Assembly: GCF_039941195.1 (NCBI RefSeq)
Contig: NZ_JBDVFA010000060.1
Span: 89,471-153,470, forward strand
DNA length: 64,000 bases
Reading direction: 5' to 3'
Origin: Aurantibacter_A sp039941195
GTDB taxonomy: Bacteria; Bacteroidota; Bacteroidia; Flavobacteriales; Flavobacteriaceae
Shown in pieces: positions 36,230 through 44,978 of the stretch. The stretch's first letter is position 1. Each line of letters opens with the position of its first letter. The notes under the pieces are model-generated. The model had not been told where the DNA came from. It worked only from the letters and a program-made list of their open reading frames with translations, and did not search any database. The translations under genes were made by a program, and so were the position numbers.

Positions 36230-37441
36230 ATGAAATCCATATTAATCATTTGTGGTGGAGGTCCTGCCCCCGGAATTAACGCCGTTATTAGTACAGTAGC
36301 CAAAATATTTTTAAAAGATGGCTATAGAGTTCTTGGTTTGCACGAAGGTTTTAAAGGAATCTTTTCTGACAATCCGCAAATAAAAGAATTCGATTTTGCT
36401 CATGCTGATCGTATTTTCAGCCGAGGAGGATCAACGCTTATTATGAGCAGATTTAAACCAAGTAATGAGAAACTAAACACTAACCTATTTTCTCAAAACA
36501 ATGTAAAACTGTTGGTAAGTATTGGTGGTGATGATACCGCCTCTACTGCCAACAGAATTACAGGTTATCTTGCGAAAGAGAATATTTCAATTTCCAATAT
36601 TCACGTTCCAAAAACAATTGATAATGACCTTCCGTTACCAGATAGAAATCCGACATTTGGATTCCATTCGGCAAAAGATGAAGGTGTTCGAATAGGTAAT
36701 ACCACTTATGAAGATGCGCGAACCAGTCAAAATTGGTTTGTAATGTCTACTATGGGTAGATCAGCTGGCCACTTAGCCTTTGGCATTGCCGCTAGTTGCC
36801 ATTTCCCAATGATGGTTATCCCAGAAATGTTCAACAAAACTGAAATTACTTTTGATAAAGTGGTCCGACTGATTGTTTCATCAATGGTAAAAAGAAAAAT
36901 TGAAAACATCAATTATGGTGTTGCTTTAATAAGTGAAGGCGTTTTTCATATCATGCCGGATTCTGAACTTCAAAACTGTGGAATTAATTTTACTTATGAT
37001 GATCACGGTCATCCCGAATTAGGTAATGTTAGTAAATCGCATATTTTCAATATGTTGGTTCAAGTTAAATTAAAAGAACTAGGAATCAATATCAAAAGCA
37101 GGCCAGTTGAATTAGGATACGAACTTCGTTGTTGCCGACCTATCGGATTCGATTTAACATTATGTACGCTATTAGGTCTTGGTGTTAAAAAAATGTATGA
37201 CGATGGTATTACAGGATGCATTGTTACAGCAAATTCAAAAGGTGAGGTAACACCATTATTTTTAAAAGATCTGCAAGGAGAAGATGGAAAAATTGCACCT
37301 CGCTTAGTCAATGTAAATTCAGAATTTGCAAAATTATGTTTTCAAAATTTACACTATCTATCAGAGGTTGATTTTGATAAAGCTAAAACATATTTGAAAA
37401 ACCCAGAAGATTATTATTTTAATAAAATACTAGAAGCTTAA
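36230..37441 (+). CDS. 6-phosphofructokinase of PPi-dependent type
   Basis: A 403-residue PfkA-family protein (starts ILIICGGGPAPGINAVI). Two positions that separate ATP from PPi enzymes both point to PPi. The phosphate-donor motif is GGDDT (Asp at residues 101-102, where ATP enzymes have Gly), and the catalytic segment is PKTIDND (127-133, Lys where ATP enzymes have Gly). PPi-PFK is reversible and can run toward fructose 6-phosphate. It lies between kdgK and eda (19 and 5 bp gaps), an unusual place, since the Entner-Doudoroff route does not need it. A role in turning ED-derived triose into hexose phosphate is inferred. Confidence 0.88.
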   Translation: MKSILIICGGGPAPGINAVISTVAKIFLKDGYRVLGLHEGFKGIFSDNPQIKEFDFAHADRIFSRGGSTLIMSRFKPSNEKLNTNLFSQNNVKLLVSIGGDDTASTANRITGYLAKENISISNIHVPKTIDNDLPLPDRNPTFGFHSAKDEGVRIGNTTYEDARTSQNWFVMSTMGRSAGHLAFGIAASCHFPMMVIPEMFNKTEITFDKVVRLIVSSMVKRKIENINYGVALISEGVFHIMPDSELQNCGINFTYDDHGHPELGNVSKSHIFNMLVQVKLKELGINIKSRPVELGYELRCCRPIGFDLTLCTLLGLGVKKMYDDGITGCIVTANSKGEVTPLFLKDLQGEDGKIAPRLVNVNSEFAKLCFQNLHYLSEVDFDKAKTYLKNPEDYYFNKILEA

Positions 37442-37446
37442 ATTTT

Positions 37447-38112
37447 ATGGCACAATTTACCCGAATAGAAGTAGCAAATGTAATGAAGGAAACAGGAATG
37501 GTTCCTTTATTTTACCATTCAGATATCGAACTTGGTAAAAAAGTTTTAAAAGCTTGCTATGATGGCGGAGCTAGATTAATGGAATTCACAGCAAGAGGTG
37601 ATTTTGCTTTTGAAGTCTTTTTAGAATTGAACAAATTTGCAATTAAAGAACTACCTGGTATGATCATGGGTGTTGGATCCATTACGGATGCTGGAGCTGC
37701 ATCAATGTATATGTCTATGGGTGCAAACTTTATAGTCACCCCATCATTACGAGAAGATATTGCATTCGCCTGCAACCGAAGAAAAGTTCTTTGGTCTCCT
37801 GGTTGCGGCTCATTAACCGAAATAAATAAAGCTGAAGAACTTGGCTGCGAAATTGTAAAACTTTTCCCAGGATCTACTTATGGCCCAGGATTCGTAAAAG
37901 CAATTAAAGGACCTCAACCATGGACCAGTGTTATGCCAACTGGTGGAGTTAGCACTGAAACTGAAAACTTAAAAGGTTGGTTTGATGCTGGTGTTACTTG
38001 TGTTGGTATGGGATCAAAACTAATTAGTAAAGAAATCTTAGCCAACAAAGATTATAAAGGTCTGGAGAACAGCGTGAGAGAAGCATTGGATACCATAAAA
38101 AAGATTAGATAA
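37447..38112 (+). CDS. eda: KDPG aldolase
   Basis: A 221-residue class I aldolase of the KDPG/KHG family. The Schiff-base Lys is K138 (IVKLFPG) and the general-acid Glu is E46 (LMEFTARG), matching E45/K133 of the E. coli enzyme. It splits KDPG into pyruvate and glyceraldehyde 3-phosphate. It sits 5 bp after the PFK gene, and its stop shares a base with the next ATG (TAATG). Confidence 0.93.
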   Translation: MAQFTRIEVANVMKETGMVPLFYHSDIELGKKVLKACYDGGARLMEFTARGDFAFEVFLELNKFAIKELPGMIMGVGSITDAGAASMYMSMGANFIVTPSLREDIAFACNRRKVLWSPGCGSLTEINKAEELGCEIVKLFPGSTYGPGFVKAIKGPQPWTSVMPTGGVSTETENLKGWFDAGVTCVGMGSKLISKEILANKDYKGLENSVREALDTIKKIR

Positions 38113-39386
38113 TGGAAAGTACGGCTAATAATAAATCGTTTTTAAAAAAATTATTAGCCATTATTTTAGCATTCGGCCCAGGCATCTTTGCTATCGGTTA
38201 CACGATAGGTACCGGAAGTGTCACTTCTATGATTGTTGCTGGTAGTACCTATGGAATGCAATTACTCTGGGTATTACTTTTGAGTTGTGTTTTTTCGGGA
38301 CTACTGATGTTCGCCTATGGAAATTTCGCACTGGTCTCAGGAGAGACCGCCTTATATGCTTTTAAAAAACACTTAAAATGGGGTAAACTTATAGCCATAC
38401 TAATCATTATTGGTATTTCGTTTGGCCAATGGAATTCCTTAATGGGAATTTTGGGAATTTCAGCAAATATAATTTTTGAAATTTTCTTGATTTACTTTCC
38501 TGATTTAGCTGGATATCAATATGAGTCAGTCCTAATAATTGCCATCACCGTTATCGCTATATTCTATAGATTTCTATTGATTGGTAAATATGCTTTCTTT
38601 GAAAAGATTTTAGTCATTTTTGTGACTATAATGGGACTTTCATTTATCATATCCTTATTTATGGTTTACCCATTACCTATTGAGGTAGCAAAAGGACTTA
38701 TACCTACGATACCTAAAGTAGAAGGCGGGCAAATGATGGTTGCAGCCTTTGTTGGCACCACAATGGCAGCAGCTACTTTTCTATCAAGACCACTCTTTGT
38801 AAAAGGTAAAGGTTGGACAATTAAAAATCTTGATCAACAAAAGAAAGATTCCATAATCGCTGCATGTTTAGTGTTTCTAATTAGCGCTTCAGTAATGGCA
38901 GTTGCATGTGGAGCTCTTTTTCACAAAGGAGAACCTGTGACTAAAGTTTTAGACATGGTTAATACCTTAGAACCTGTAGCTGGTAAATTTGCCTTAACAC
39001 TTTTCTTTTTCGGAACCTTAAGTGCTGGTCTTTCGTCAATTTTTCCTTGTCTATTAATTGCACCTATTTTAATTGCAGATTACCAATCAGGTGAATTAGA
39101 CACCTCATCAAAACAGTTTAAAATTATCACAGCATTCGCATGTCTATTCGCATTAATTGTTCCGGTTTTTGGCGCTAATCCTATTGAAATGCAAATTGTA
39201 TCTCAGGTATTTAATGTCTTTGTTTTACCATTAGTAATTCTAGGTATTATCCTCTTGATTAATAGCAAAAAAATAATGCGCGAATACAAGGCTTCTATTT
39301 GGTTAAACCTAGGCTTATTTGCCGCTCTATTCTTTTCATGCGTTATTTCCTTTAATGGCGTAGTTGCGCTAATAGAATACTTTTAA
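38112..39386 (+). CDS. Nramp-fold transporter lacking metal-binding motifs
   Basis: A 424-residue membrane protein with about 11 hydrophobic helices and the Nramp layout (N-terminal LAFGPGIFAIGYTIGTGSVTSM). The metal-binding DPGN of helix 1 is replaced by a TIGT stretch (residues 31-34). Helix 6 has GTTMAAATFLSRP where true Nramp proteins carry a Met-Pro-His motif. Mn2+/Fe2+ transport is therefore unlikely. It overlaps the eda stop by one base and is the last gene of the kdg operon, so it may move an organic acid or another ligand of uronate breakdown (inference). Confidence 0.8.
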   Translation: MESTANNKSFLKKLLAIILAFGPGIFAIGYTIGTGSVTSMIVAGSTYGMQLLWVLLLSCVFSGLLMFAYGNFALVSGETALYAFKKHLKWGKLIAILIIIGISFGQWNSLMGILGISANIIFEIFLIYFPDLAGYQYESVLIIAITVIAIFYRFLLIGKYAFFEKILVIFVTIMGLSFIISLFMVYPLPIEVAKGLIPTIPKVEGGQMMVAAFVGTTMAAATFLSRPLFVKGKGWTIKNLDQQKKDSIIAACLVFLISASVMAVACGALFHKGEPVTKVLDMVNTLEPVAGKFALTLFFFGTLSAGLSSIFPCLLIAPILIADYQSGELDTSSKQFKIITAFACLFALIVPVFGANPIEMQIVSQVFNVFVLPLVILGIILLINSKKIMREYKASIWLNLGLFAALFFSCVISFNGVVALIEYF

Positions 39387-39490
39387 AAAGTAAATACAGA
39401 CATCAATAGACTTTTGATTAGAAAAGAATATATTCAACCATTACATTCTTTGTTTTAAAGTCAGAAATAGAATTACTAAATATTCCTAAA

Positions 39491-39530
39491 AAAAGAAGCG
39501 AACTCCAATTCTGGAACTCGCTTTTTCTAT
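39491..39530 (+). terminator. Terminator of the kdg operon
   Basis: AGCGA-AC-TCC (39497-39506) and GGA-AC-TCGCT (39513-39522) form a stem with one 2x2 internal loop and a 6-nt loop, flanked by A-rich and T-rich runs (CTTTTTCTATTT). It lies about 110 bp after the last gene and just before the opposing tRNA, so it may work in both directions. Confidence 0.65.
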
Positions 39531-39548
39531 TTATTTTGCTCTTATTTG

Positions 39549-39622
39549 TGATCGCGGCAGGATTCGAACCTGCGACCGTCTGCTTAGAAGGCAGATGCTC
39601 TATCCAGCTGAGCTACGCGACC
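39549..39622 (-). tRNA. tRNA-Arg(TCT)
   Basis: A 74-nt cloverleaf on the minus strand: acceptor GGTCGCG/CGCGATC, D-arm TAGCTCAGCTGGATAGAG, anticodon loop CTTCTAA with TCT, T-arm GGTTCGAATCC. The discriminator base is A and CCA is not encoded. Confidence 0.97.
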
Positions 39623-39657
39623 TATTTTCTTAAGTGGCTGCAAATTTAGTAAAAATT

Positions 39658-41088
39658 CTAGATTTTTGGCACCGAATCTGTAGCTATAAAAAAACTTTCT
39701 ATTTCTTCGTCTATTTCATCTATGATAAGTAGGTCTGGTTTTTCTAATTTTAATGAGTTTACACCCGACTTCGTCACCTTGCTTTGCCCTAAATAAAGGC
39801 TATTCAAGCCAGTCATACCTTTAAACACTTTTAAACTTTCATCCGTAATATTCGTTTTAAATATTTTTAAAAATTTTAAATTATTTAATCCAGATAGCTT
39901 CTTTACTTCATCATCGCCTACAGGAGTTTTATCTAATTCCAACCTTTCAAGGTTACTACAAACTTTAATTATTGACATTTCATCTGTTCCTATTGGCAAA
40001 TCAGACAAATCAAGTTCGACTATATTCTCCGCTACTCTTTTTAAACCTACAACCGCACTAGAATCATAACTTGGCGGCTTAAACACCACCACACTTAGAG
40101 CATTTAGATTACTAGCAACCCTTTTTATAGTTACATAATCTGACGATAAGTTAGCAATAGTACTATCATCAACAACAGAAAACTTTTTCCATTTATCCGC
40201 TGCGTCAGGTTTCATTAATCCTTTTATTAAACCAACTAAAGTTTCTGCACTTGCTAAGTGATTTAACCTCAGCGTATCAGAAGCTCCCAAAGCAATCCAG
40301 CGCTCCAAAATTTGTATTTCTGTTTCCGTTAATTGCATCTTACCTTCAGGTGGCATATGTTCTTCATCTGCAACTGGTAAATGCAACCTATTAATTAACT
40401 CGCTTTCTTCAACATTTAACGGAACGATAGTTTTTCCTAACTCCCCACCCGCAAGGAGGCCTTCAAATGAATTTAATAATAATTCTCCCTTCTTCTTATT
40501 CGGGTTATGACATGAAACACATTTATCGTCTAAAATGCGACTTACAACATCACCATATATTAATGGGTTTTTAGGAATTTGTTCCTGCCTCTTTGCTGTT
40601 GGAAGCGCCAAAAATTCTTCACCATGAGTTACCATACCTCCAAAATGTCCAGTAAACAAAACCAAACAAATTATTATCACCTGTATAAGTTTGAATACAA
40701 TTCCTTTTTTTAGAAAACTATGATGTAGCCAATACCATAAAGCTGCCAACAAGGCTAATGCGCCACCTAACCACTGATGCCAAAATAACAACTCCCCTTT
40801 TGACCCAGATTCTTTTCCGAGAAAAAAACCTGATATTGCTGTTATTAAAGTTAAGAGCACGGTCAATTTAAAAAGTAATGATGGAATCTTTTTATTGGTC
40901 AATCCTAAAAAAGCACAAATCAATAAAAGTACAATTGGAAAGTGCAAAACTAATGGATGCCAATGACCTACCCATGCGACCAATCTGGGCAAAACTATAT
41001 AGGAATCGAAAATCAGACAAAAAACTAAAAACAAGGACAATCCCAACACCACATAATCTACCCATTTATCCCTAGCGCTATCTATCAT
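39658..41088 (-). CDS. Membrane protein with planctomycete-type cytochrome c domain and LRR-like tail
   Basis: A 476-residue protein. The N-terminal third has about five membrane segments with a DUF2231-like start (GHWHPLVLHFPIVLLLI). A haem-binding CVSCH lies near residue 190 in a domain typical of 'planctomycete cytochrome C' (KCVSCHNPNKKKGELLLN, then LHLPVADEEHMPPEGK). The C-terminal third is leucine-rich-repeat-like (LERLELDKTPVGDDEVKKLSGLNNLKFL). It follows 4 bp after the DUF1501 gene in the same operon. A redox or sensing role at the membrane is inferred; substrates are unknown. Confidence 0.85.
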   Translation of the reverse strand: MIDSARDKWVDYVVLGLSLFLVFCLIFDSYIVLPRLVAWVGHWHPLVLHFPIVLLLICAFLGLTNKKIPSLLFKLTVLLTLITAISGFFLGKESGSKGELLFWHQWLGGALALLAALWYWLHHSFLKKGIVFKLIQVIIICLVLFTGHFGGMVTHGEEFLALPTAKRQEQIPKNPLIYGDVVSRILDDKCVSCHNPNKKKGELLLNSFEGLLAGGELGKTIVPLNVEESELINRLHLPVADEEHMPPEGKMQLTETEIQILERWIALGASDTLRLNHLASAETLVGLIKGLMKPDAADKWKKFSVVDDSTIANLSSDYVTIKRVASNLNALSVVVFKPPSYDSSAVVGLKRVAENIVELDLSDLPIGTDEMSIIKVCSNLERLELDKTPVGDDEVKKLSGLNNLKFLKIFKTNITDESLKVFKGMTGLNSLYLGQSKVTKSGVNSLKLEKPDLLIIDEIDEEIESFFIATDSVPKI

Positions 41089-41091
41089 ATT

Positions 41092-42555
41092 TTACGCTAA
41101 AAGATCTTTGATTACATTACCCGCAACATCTGTTAATCGAAATCGTCGTCCTTGATATTTGTAAATAAGTTGTTCGTGGTTTATTCCCATAGAATGCATT
41201 AATGTAGCATGGAAATCATTTATATGTACTGGATTTTCTACTACATTGTACCCGAATTCATCTGTTTGTCCGTAGTTAAATCCTTTTTTGACTCCGCCAC
41301 CTGCCATCCAAATACTAAAAGCTCTTGGATGATGGTCACGTCCATAATTTTCTGGATTAAATTTACCTTGCGCATAATTACCCCTTCCGAATTCTCCACC
41401 CCAAACAACTAAGGTATCGTCTAGCATTCCACGTTGCTTTAGATCTAAAATAAGTGCTGCTGAGGCCTTATCTACATCTTTTGCCTGTCCTTTCATCTCG
41501 TTATGTAAATTACCATGCTGATCCCATCCTTGATGATACAACTGGATAAAACGAACTCCATTTTCGGCTAGTCTACGCGCTTGTAGTGCATTAGCAGCAT
41601 ATGTACCAGGTACTTGGCAATCTTCACCATACAAATCAATAATTGATTGCGGCTCTTTTGAAATATCCATTACATCTGGTACCGACATTTGCATACGATA
41701 TGCCATTTCATATTGAGCTATTCGCGATTCTATTTCATCGTCACCAGTCTCAACGTGATGTAGTTTGTTTAAGGAAGATACATGATCAAGTAAATGACGT
41801 TTATCTGACCGGGATAGACCGTCGGGATCATTTAGATACAGTACAGGATCTTTACCTGAACGCAACAGCACCCCTTGATGTTTGGAATCTAAAAAGCCAC
41901 TCGACCATAATTTGGAGTATAAACCTTGACTATTTCCTTTGCCCCTTGAAGTTAACACAACAAAAGAAGGAAGGTTTTTATTTTCACTTCCTAAACCATA
42001 ACTCATCCATGACCCCATACTAGGGCGACCTGAAATCTGACTCCCAGTTTGAAAAAATGTTATTGCTGGATCATGATTAATAGCCTCCGTATGCATACTA
42101 CGAACTATGGTAATTTCATCAGCAATTTTAGCAATATGTGGGAAAAAATCACTAATCCAAGTTTGACTTTCCCCATGCTGCTTAAATCCTATTTTTGGAG
42201 GCATTAAAGGAAACTTGTCTTGATTAGCAGTCATCCCTGTTAAACGTTGTCCGTTTCGAATAGATTCTGGCAAATCTTCTCCCATTCGTTTTCTCAGTAT
42301 TGGCTTATAATCAAATGATTCTAATTGTGATGGAGCTCCAGCCTGAAACAAATAAATTACTCTTTTTGCTTTTGGTGCATAATGAGGTATTCCTAAAGGT
42401 TGTGATAAGATATTTTCCGCTGAACCCTTAAATAAATCTGGAATCAACAATGAGCCCAAAGCTAACGAACCGACACCTACACTCAATTGTGAGAAAAAAT
42501 GCCTACGGTTTACCTTTAATGGGTTTTCAGACTTGTTTTTATCTTTCTCCTGCAT
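41092..42555 (-). CDS. DUF1501 protein (alkaline-phosphatase-fold, Tat-like signal)
   Basis: A 487-residue DUF1501-family protein. The N terminus has RRHFFSQLSVGVGSLALGSLL, a Tat-like signal. Family segments include RVIYLFQAGAPSQLESFDYKP, MHTEAINHDPA, GVRFIQLYHQGWDQHGN and VVWGGEFGRG followed by GRDHHPRAFSIWMAGGG. The fold resembles sulfatases and phosphatases and keeps metal-type His/Asp clusters, but no sulfatase Cys/Ser motif (CxPSR) is present. It stands 8 bp after the DUF1553 gene, the usual pairing in planctomycetes and some Bacteroidota. Confidence 0.92.
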   Translation of the reverse strand: MQEKDKNKSENPLKVNRRHFFSQLSVGVGSLALGSLLIPDLFKGSAENILSQPLGIPHYAPKAKRVIYLFQAGAPSQLESFDYKPILRKRMGEDLPESIRNGQRLTGMTANQDKFPLMPPKIGFKQHGESQTWISDFFPHIAKIADEITIVRSMHTEAINHDPAITFFQTGSQISGRPSMGSWMSYGLGSENKNLPSFVVLTSRGKGNSQGLYSKLWSSGFLDSKHQGVLLRSGKDPVLYLNDPDGLSRSDKRHLLDHVSSLNKLHHVETGDDEIESRIAQYEMAYRMQMSVPDVMDISKEPQSIIDLYGEDCQVPGTYAANALQARRLAENGVRFIQLYHQGWDQHGNLHNEMKGQAKDVDKASAALILDLKQRGMLDDTLVVWGGEFGRGNYAQGKFNPENYGRDHHPRAFSIWMAGGGVKKGFNYGQTDEFGYNVVENPVHINDFHATLMHSMGINHEQLIYKYQGRRFRLTDVAGNVIKDLLA

Positions 42556-42563
42556 ATCTAAAA

Positions 42564-44906
42564 TTATTCTTTGGTAATAGTTTCGTCTAGATTATAAATA
42601 ACTTGTGCCGTTAACATTAATGCTGCGGTTTTGGCCTCATCTACTTTTAATTGTTCATATTCTCCTAACGAAGCCAATTTCTGAGCATCGTCTATATCAT
42701 TAGTATAGATTTTAACTGCGTCATAATAATATTTATTTAGCGTGAGTAACTCTTCCTCTTTTGGAGCACGCACTAAAATGCGCTGAAATACTTCCTTAAC
42801 AATATCAGGGTTATTGTCATTTTCAACAAGTGTTCGTTGTGCTAAAACCCGGGCCGCTTCCAATATCTGAATATCGTTTTGAAGCGCAAGAGCCTGTAAT
42901 GGAGTATTTGTTTTTTGTCTTCTTACTTCACAAAAATCACGATTAGGCGCGTCAAAAATTGTCATTGTCGGTGGAGGTAAGGTACGTTTCCACAATGTAT
43001 ACAATGAACGACGATAAAGGTCCTCTCCCTCCCCTTGTACATATTTTGTAAGTACGCCTCTGTTTTCCCCAGCATTGGTTTCTGCCCACAATCCATCTGG
43101 TTGATAAGGCATAACACTTGGACCACCAACCTCAGTATTCAACAATCCACTTGTAGCTAAAATATAATCTCGAATCATCTCACCACTCATTCGAAAACGG
43201 GGTACTCGAGCAAGTAATTTATTTTCAGGGTCAGCAATTTTTAAATCAGAACGCAATATAGATTGCTGTTGATAGGTAGCGGAAAGCATTATTTTCTTTA
43301 AGAGATACTGAATATCCCAATTATGCTCCATAAAATCCACAGCTAACCAATCTAGCAATTCCGGATGTGTTGGCAAACTACCCTGTACTCCAAAATCTTC
43401 AGAAGTTTCTACAATTCCTTTACCAAAAAGCATTGCCCAAATTCTGTTTACAAATACTCTAGCCGTTAATGGATTTTTTTTATCTACTATCCACTTTGCT
43501 AATCCCAATCTATTCTTAGGCAACTCTTTCGCAAACGGATAAATATTCTCAGGTGCATTTGGTACTACCGAATCGGTTGGCTGGTCGTATTCCCCCCTAT
43601 TTAAAATATGTGCAGTTCTAGGAGCAGAATCATTCATAACCATTACATTAACTTGCTTGCCTTCATCTAAATTCACAAAATCTAGAACACCACTTACTTC
43701 TTCTGAGGACAGTGTAATATAGGGAGGGTCAGCAAAGAATTTTTCATTCTTGGCTTGCACTGCATCCATTTGCAAACCTTTTTCATTTACCTGATTGAAA
43801 AATGAAAAGAATTCAAAATAATTTTCTTGAGATAAGGCATCATACTTATGGTCATGACAGCGTGCACATTCAAGCGTAAGACCTAATATTCCTTTTCCTA
43901 ATGTATTCGTTCGATCAATTACATAATTGGTTCTATACTCTTCTTGAATTACGCCTCCTTCTTGAGTTATCGGATGATTTCTATTAAAACCTGTAGCTAA
44001 CACTTGTTCTAAATTAGCTTCGGGCAACAAATCGCCCGCCAGTTGCCATGTTAAAAATTTGTCGTACGGTAAATTCTTATTGAAAGCATGTATTACCCAA
44101 TCACGCCATGGCCACATCGTTCTATAACTATCATCTTGATAACCATGAGAATCAGCATATCGAGCTACATCTAACCAAGATTGTGTCATGCGCTCACCAT
44201 AAGCCGATGTCGATAAAAATCTGTCAATTGCTTTTGGAATAATCTCTTCTGCAGGCAAGCTCAACAATTCTTTAGTCTGTTCAATATTTGGCGGCAAACC
44301 AGTTAAGTCTAAACTAATTCTACGAACTAAAGTTTCTTTTGATGCTTTGTCTGAAGGACGAATACCATTTTCGTTTAACTTTTGTAGAATAAAACCATCA
44401 ATTTCATTCTGCACCCAATCTGAAGAATTTACTGCTGGAACATCCTTTTTCTTTGGTGCCAAGTAAGCCCAATGCTTTTCAAATTTCGCACCTTGATTTA
44501 TCCATTTTTTAATGAGCCGTTTTTCGTAAGAATTTAAACTCAATTTTGAGTCTATAGGCGGCATTATTTCATCTTCATTATCGGTAGCTATCAAATGATA
44601 CGCCCTACTCTTATTTGGTTTGCCAGATACAAAAGCATATTCCCCTGGACTTTCCTTTAACTCATTAAATGCCGCTATTTCGGTATCAAGCCTGAGTTTT
44701 GCCTTACGTTTATTAGCATCTGGCCCATGACAGGTATAGCAATTATCGGAAAGTATAGGCTTAATATGAAAATTGTAATTAACTTCTTCAGGAAGTTCAA
44801 TATTAGCATAAGTATCTTTTGAAGAACTAAAAGAACCTGTTTTAATAGCGTATATCAACAAAATTAAAACACCAAAAATAAAAGCTAAAGCAAAAATTCG
44901 TTTCAT
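42564..44906 (-). CDS. DUF1549/DUF1553 protein with N-terminal cytochrome c domain
   Basis: A 780-residue protein with one N-terminal membrane segment. A planctomycete cytochrome c domain follows (haem motif CYTCH about residue 56, NCYTCHGPDANKRKAKLRLD), then DUF1549 (SKETLVRRISLDLTGLPP, YADSHGYQDD, ATGFNRNHPITQEGG) and DUF1553 (RLGLAKWIVDKKNPLTARVFVNRIW, FGVQGSLPTHPELLDWLA, NTPLQALALQND). A CxxCH-like ECARCHDHKYD adds a second possible haem site. The LamG domain often found between DUF1549 and DUF1553 is missing. It is co-transcribed with DUF1501. Function is not known in any organism to my knowledge. Confidence 0.92.
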   Translation of the reverse strand: MKRIFALAFIFGVLILLIYAIKTGSFSSSKDTYANIELPEEVNYNFHIKPILSDNCYTCHGPDANKRKAKLRLDTEIAAFNELKESPGEYAFVSGKPNKSRAYHLIATDNEDEIMPPIDSKLSLNSYEKRLIKKWINQGAKFEKHWAYLAPKKKDVPAVNSSDWVQNEIDGFILQKLNENGIRPSDKASKETLVRRISLDLTGLPPNIEQTKELLSLPAEEIIPKAIDRFLSTSAYGERMTQSWLDVARYADSHGYQDDSYRTMWPWRDWVIHAFNKNLPYDKFLTWQLAGDLLPEANLEQVLATGFNRNHPITQEGGVIQEEYRTNYVIDRTNTLGKGILGLTLECARCHDHKYDALSQENYFEFFSFFNQVNEKGLQMDAVQAKNEKFFADPPYITLSSEEVSGVLDFVNLDEGKQVNVMVMNDSAPRTAHILNRGEYDQPTDSVVPNAPENIYPFAKELPKNRLGLAKWIVDKKNPLTARVFVNRIWAMLFGKGIVETSEDFGVQGSLPTHPELLDWLAVDFMEHNWDIQYLLKKIMLSATYQQQSILRSDLKIADPENKLLARVPRFRMSGEMIRDYILATSGLLNTEVGGPSVMPYQPDGLWAETNAGENRGVLTKYVQGEGEDLYRRSLYTLWKRTLPPPTMTIFDAPNRDFCEVRRQKTNTPLQALALQNDIQILEAARVLAQRTLVENDNNPDIVKEVFQRILVRAPKEEELLTLNKYYYDAVKIYTNDIDDAQKLASLGEYEQLKVDEAKTAALMLTAQVIYNLDETITKE

Positions 44907-44978
44907 ACCACATTCAGAAATCTATTGCTGTCCCCTTAAATGTAGTAATTTTTATAATAAAAAAGTGAAGATTATTTG

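Noticed and set aside
38112..39386. Annotation as an Mn2+/Fe2+ Nramp transporter
   Set aside because: Both metal-binding motifs are absent and the operon context is uronate breakdown.
41092..42555. DUF1501 protein as a sulfatase activated by the FGE-fold protein at 48059
   Set aside because: No CxPSR-type motif in the former and no Cys pair in the latter.
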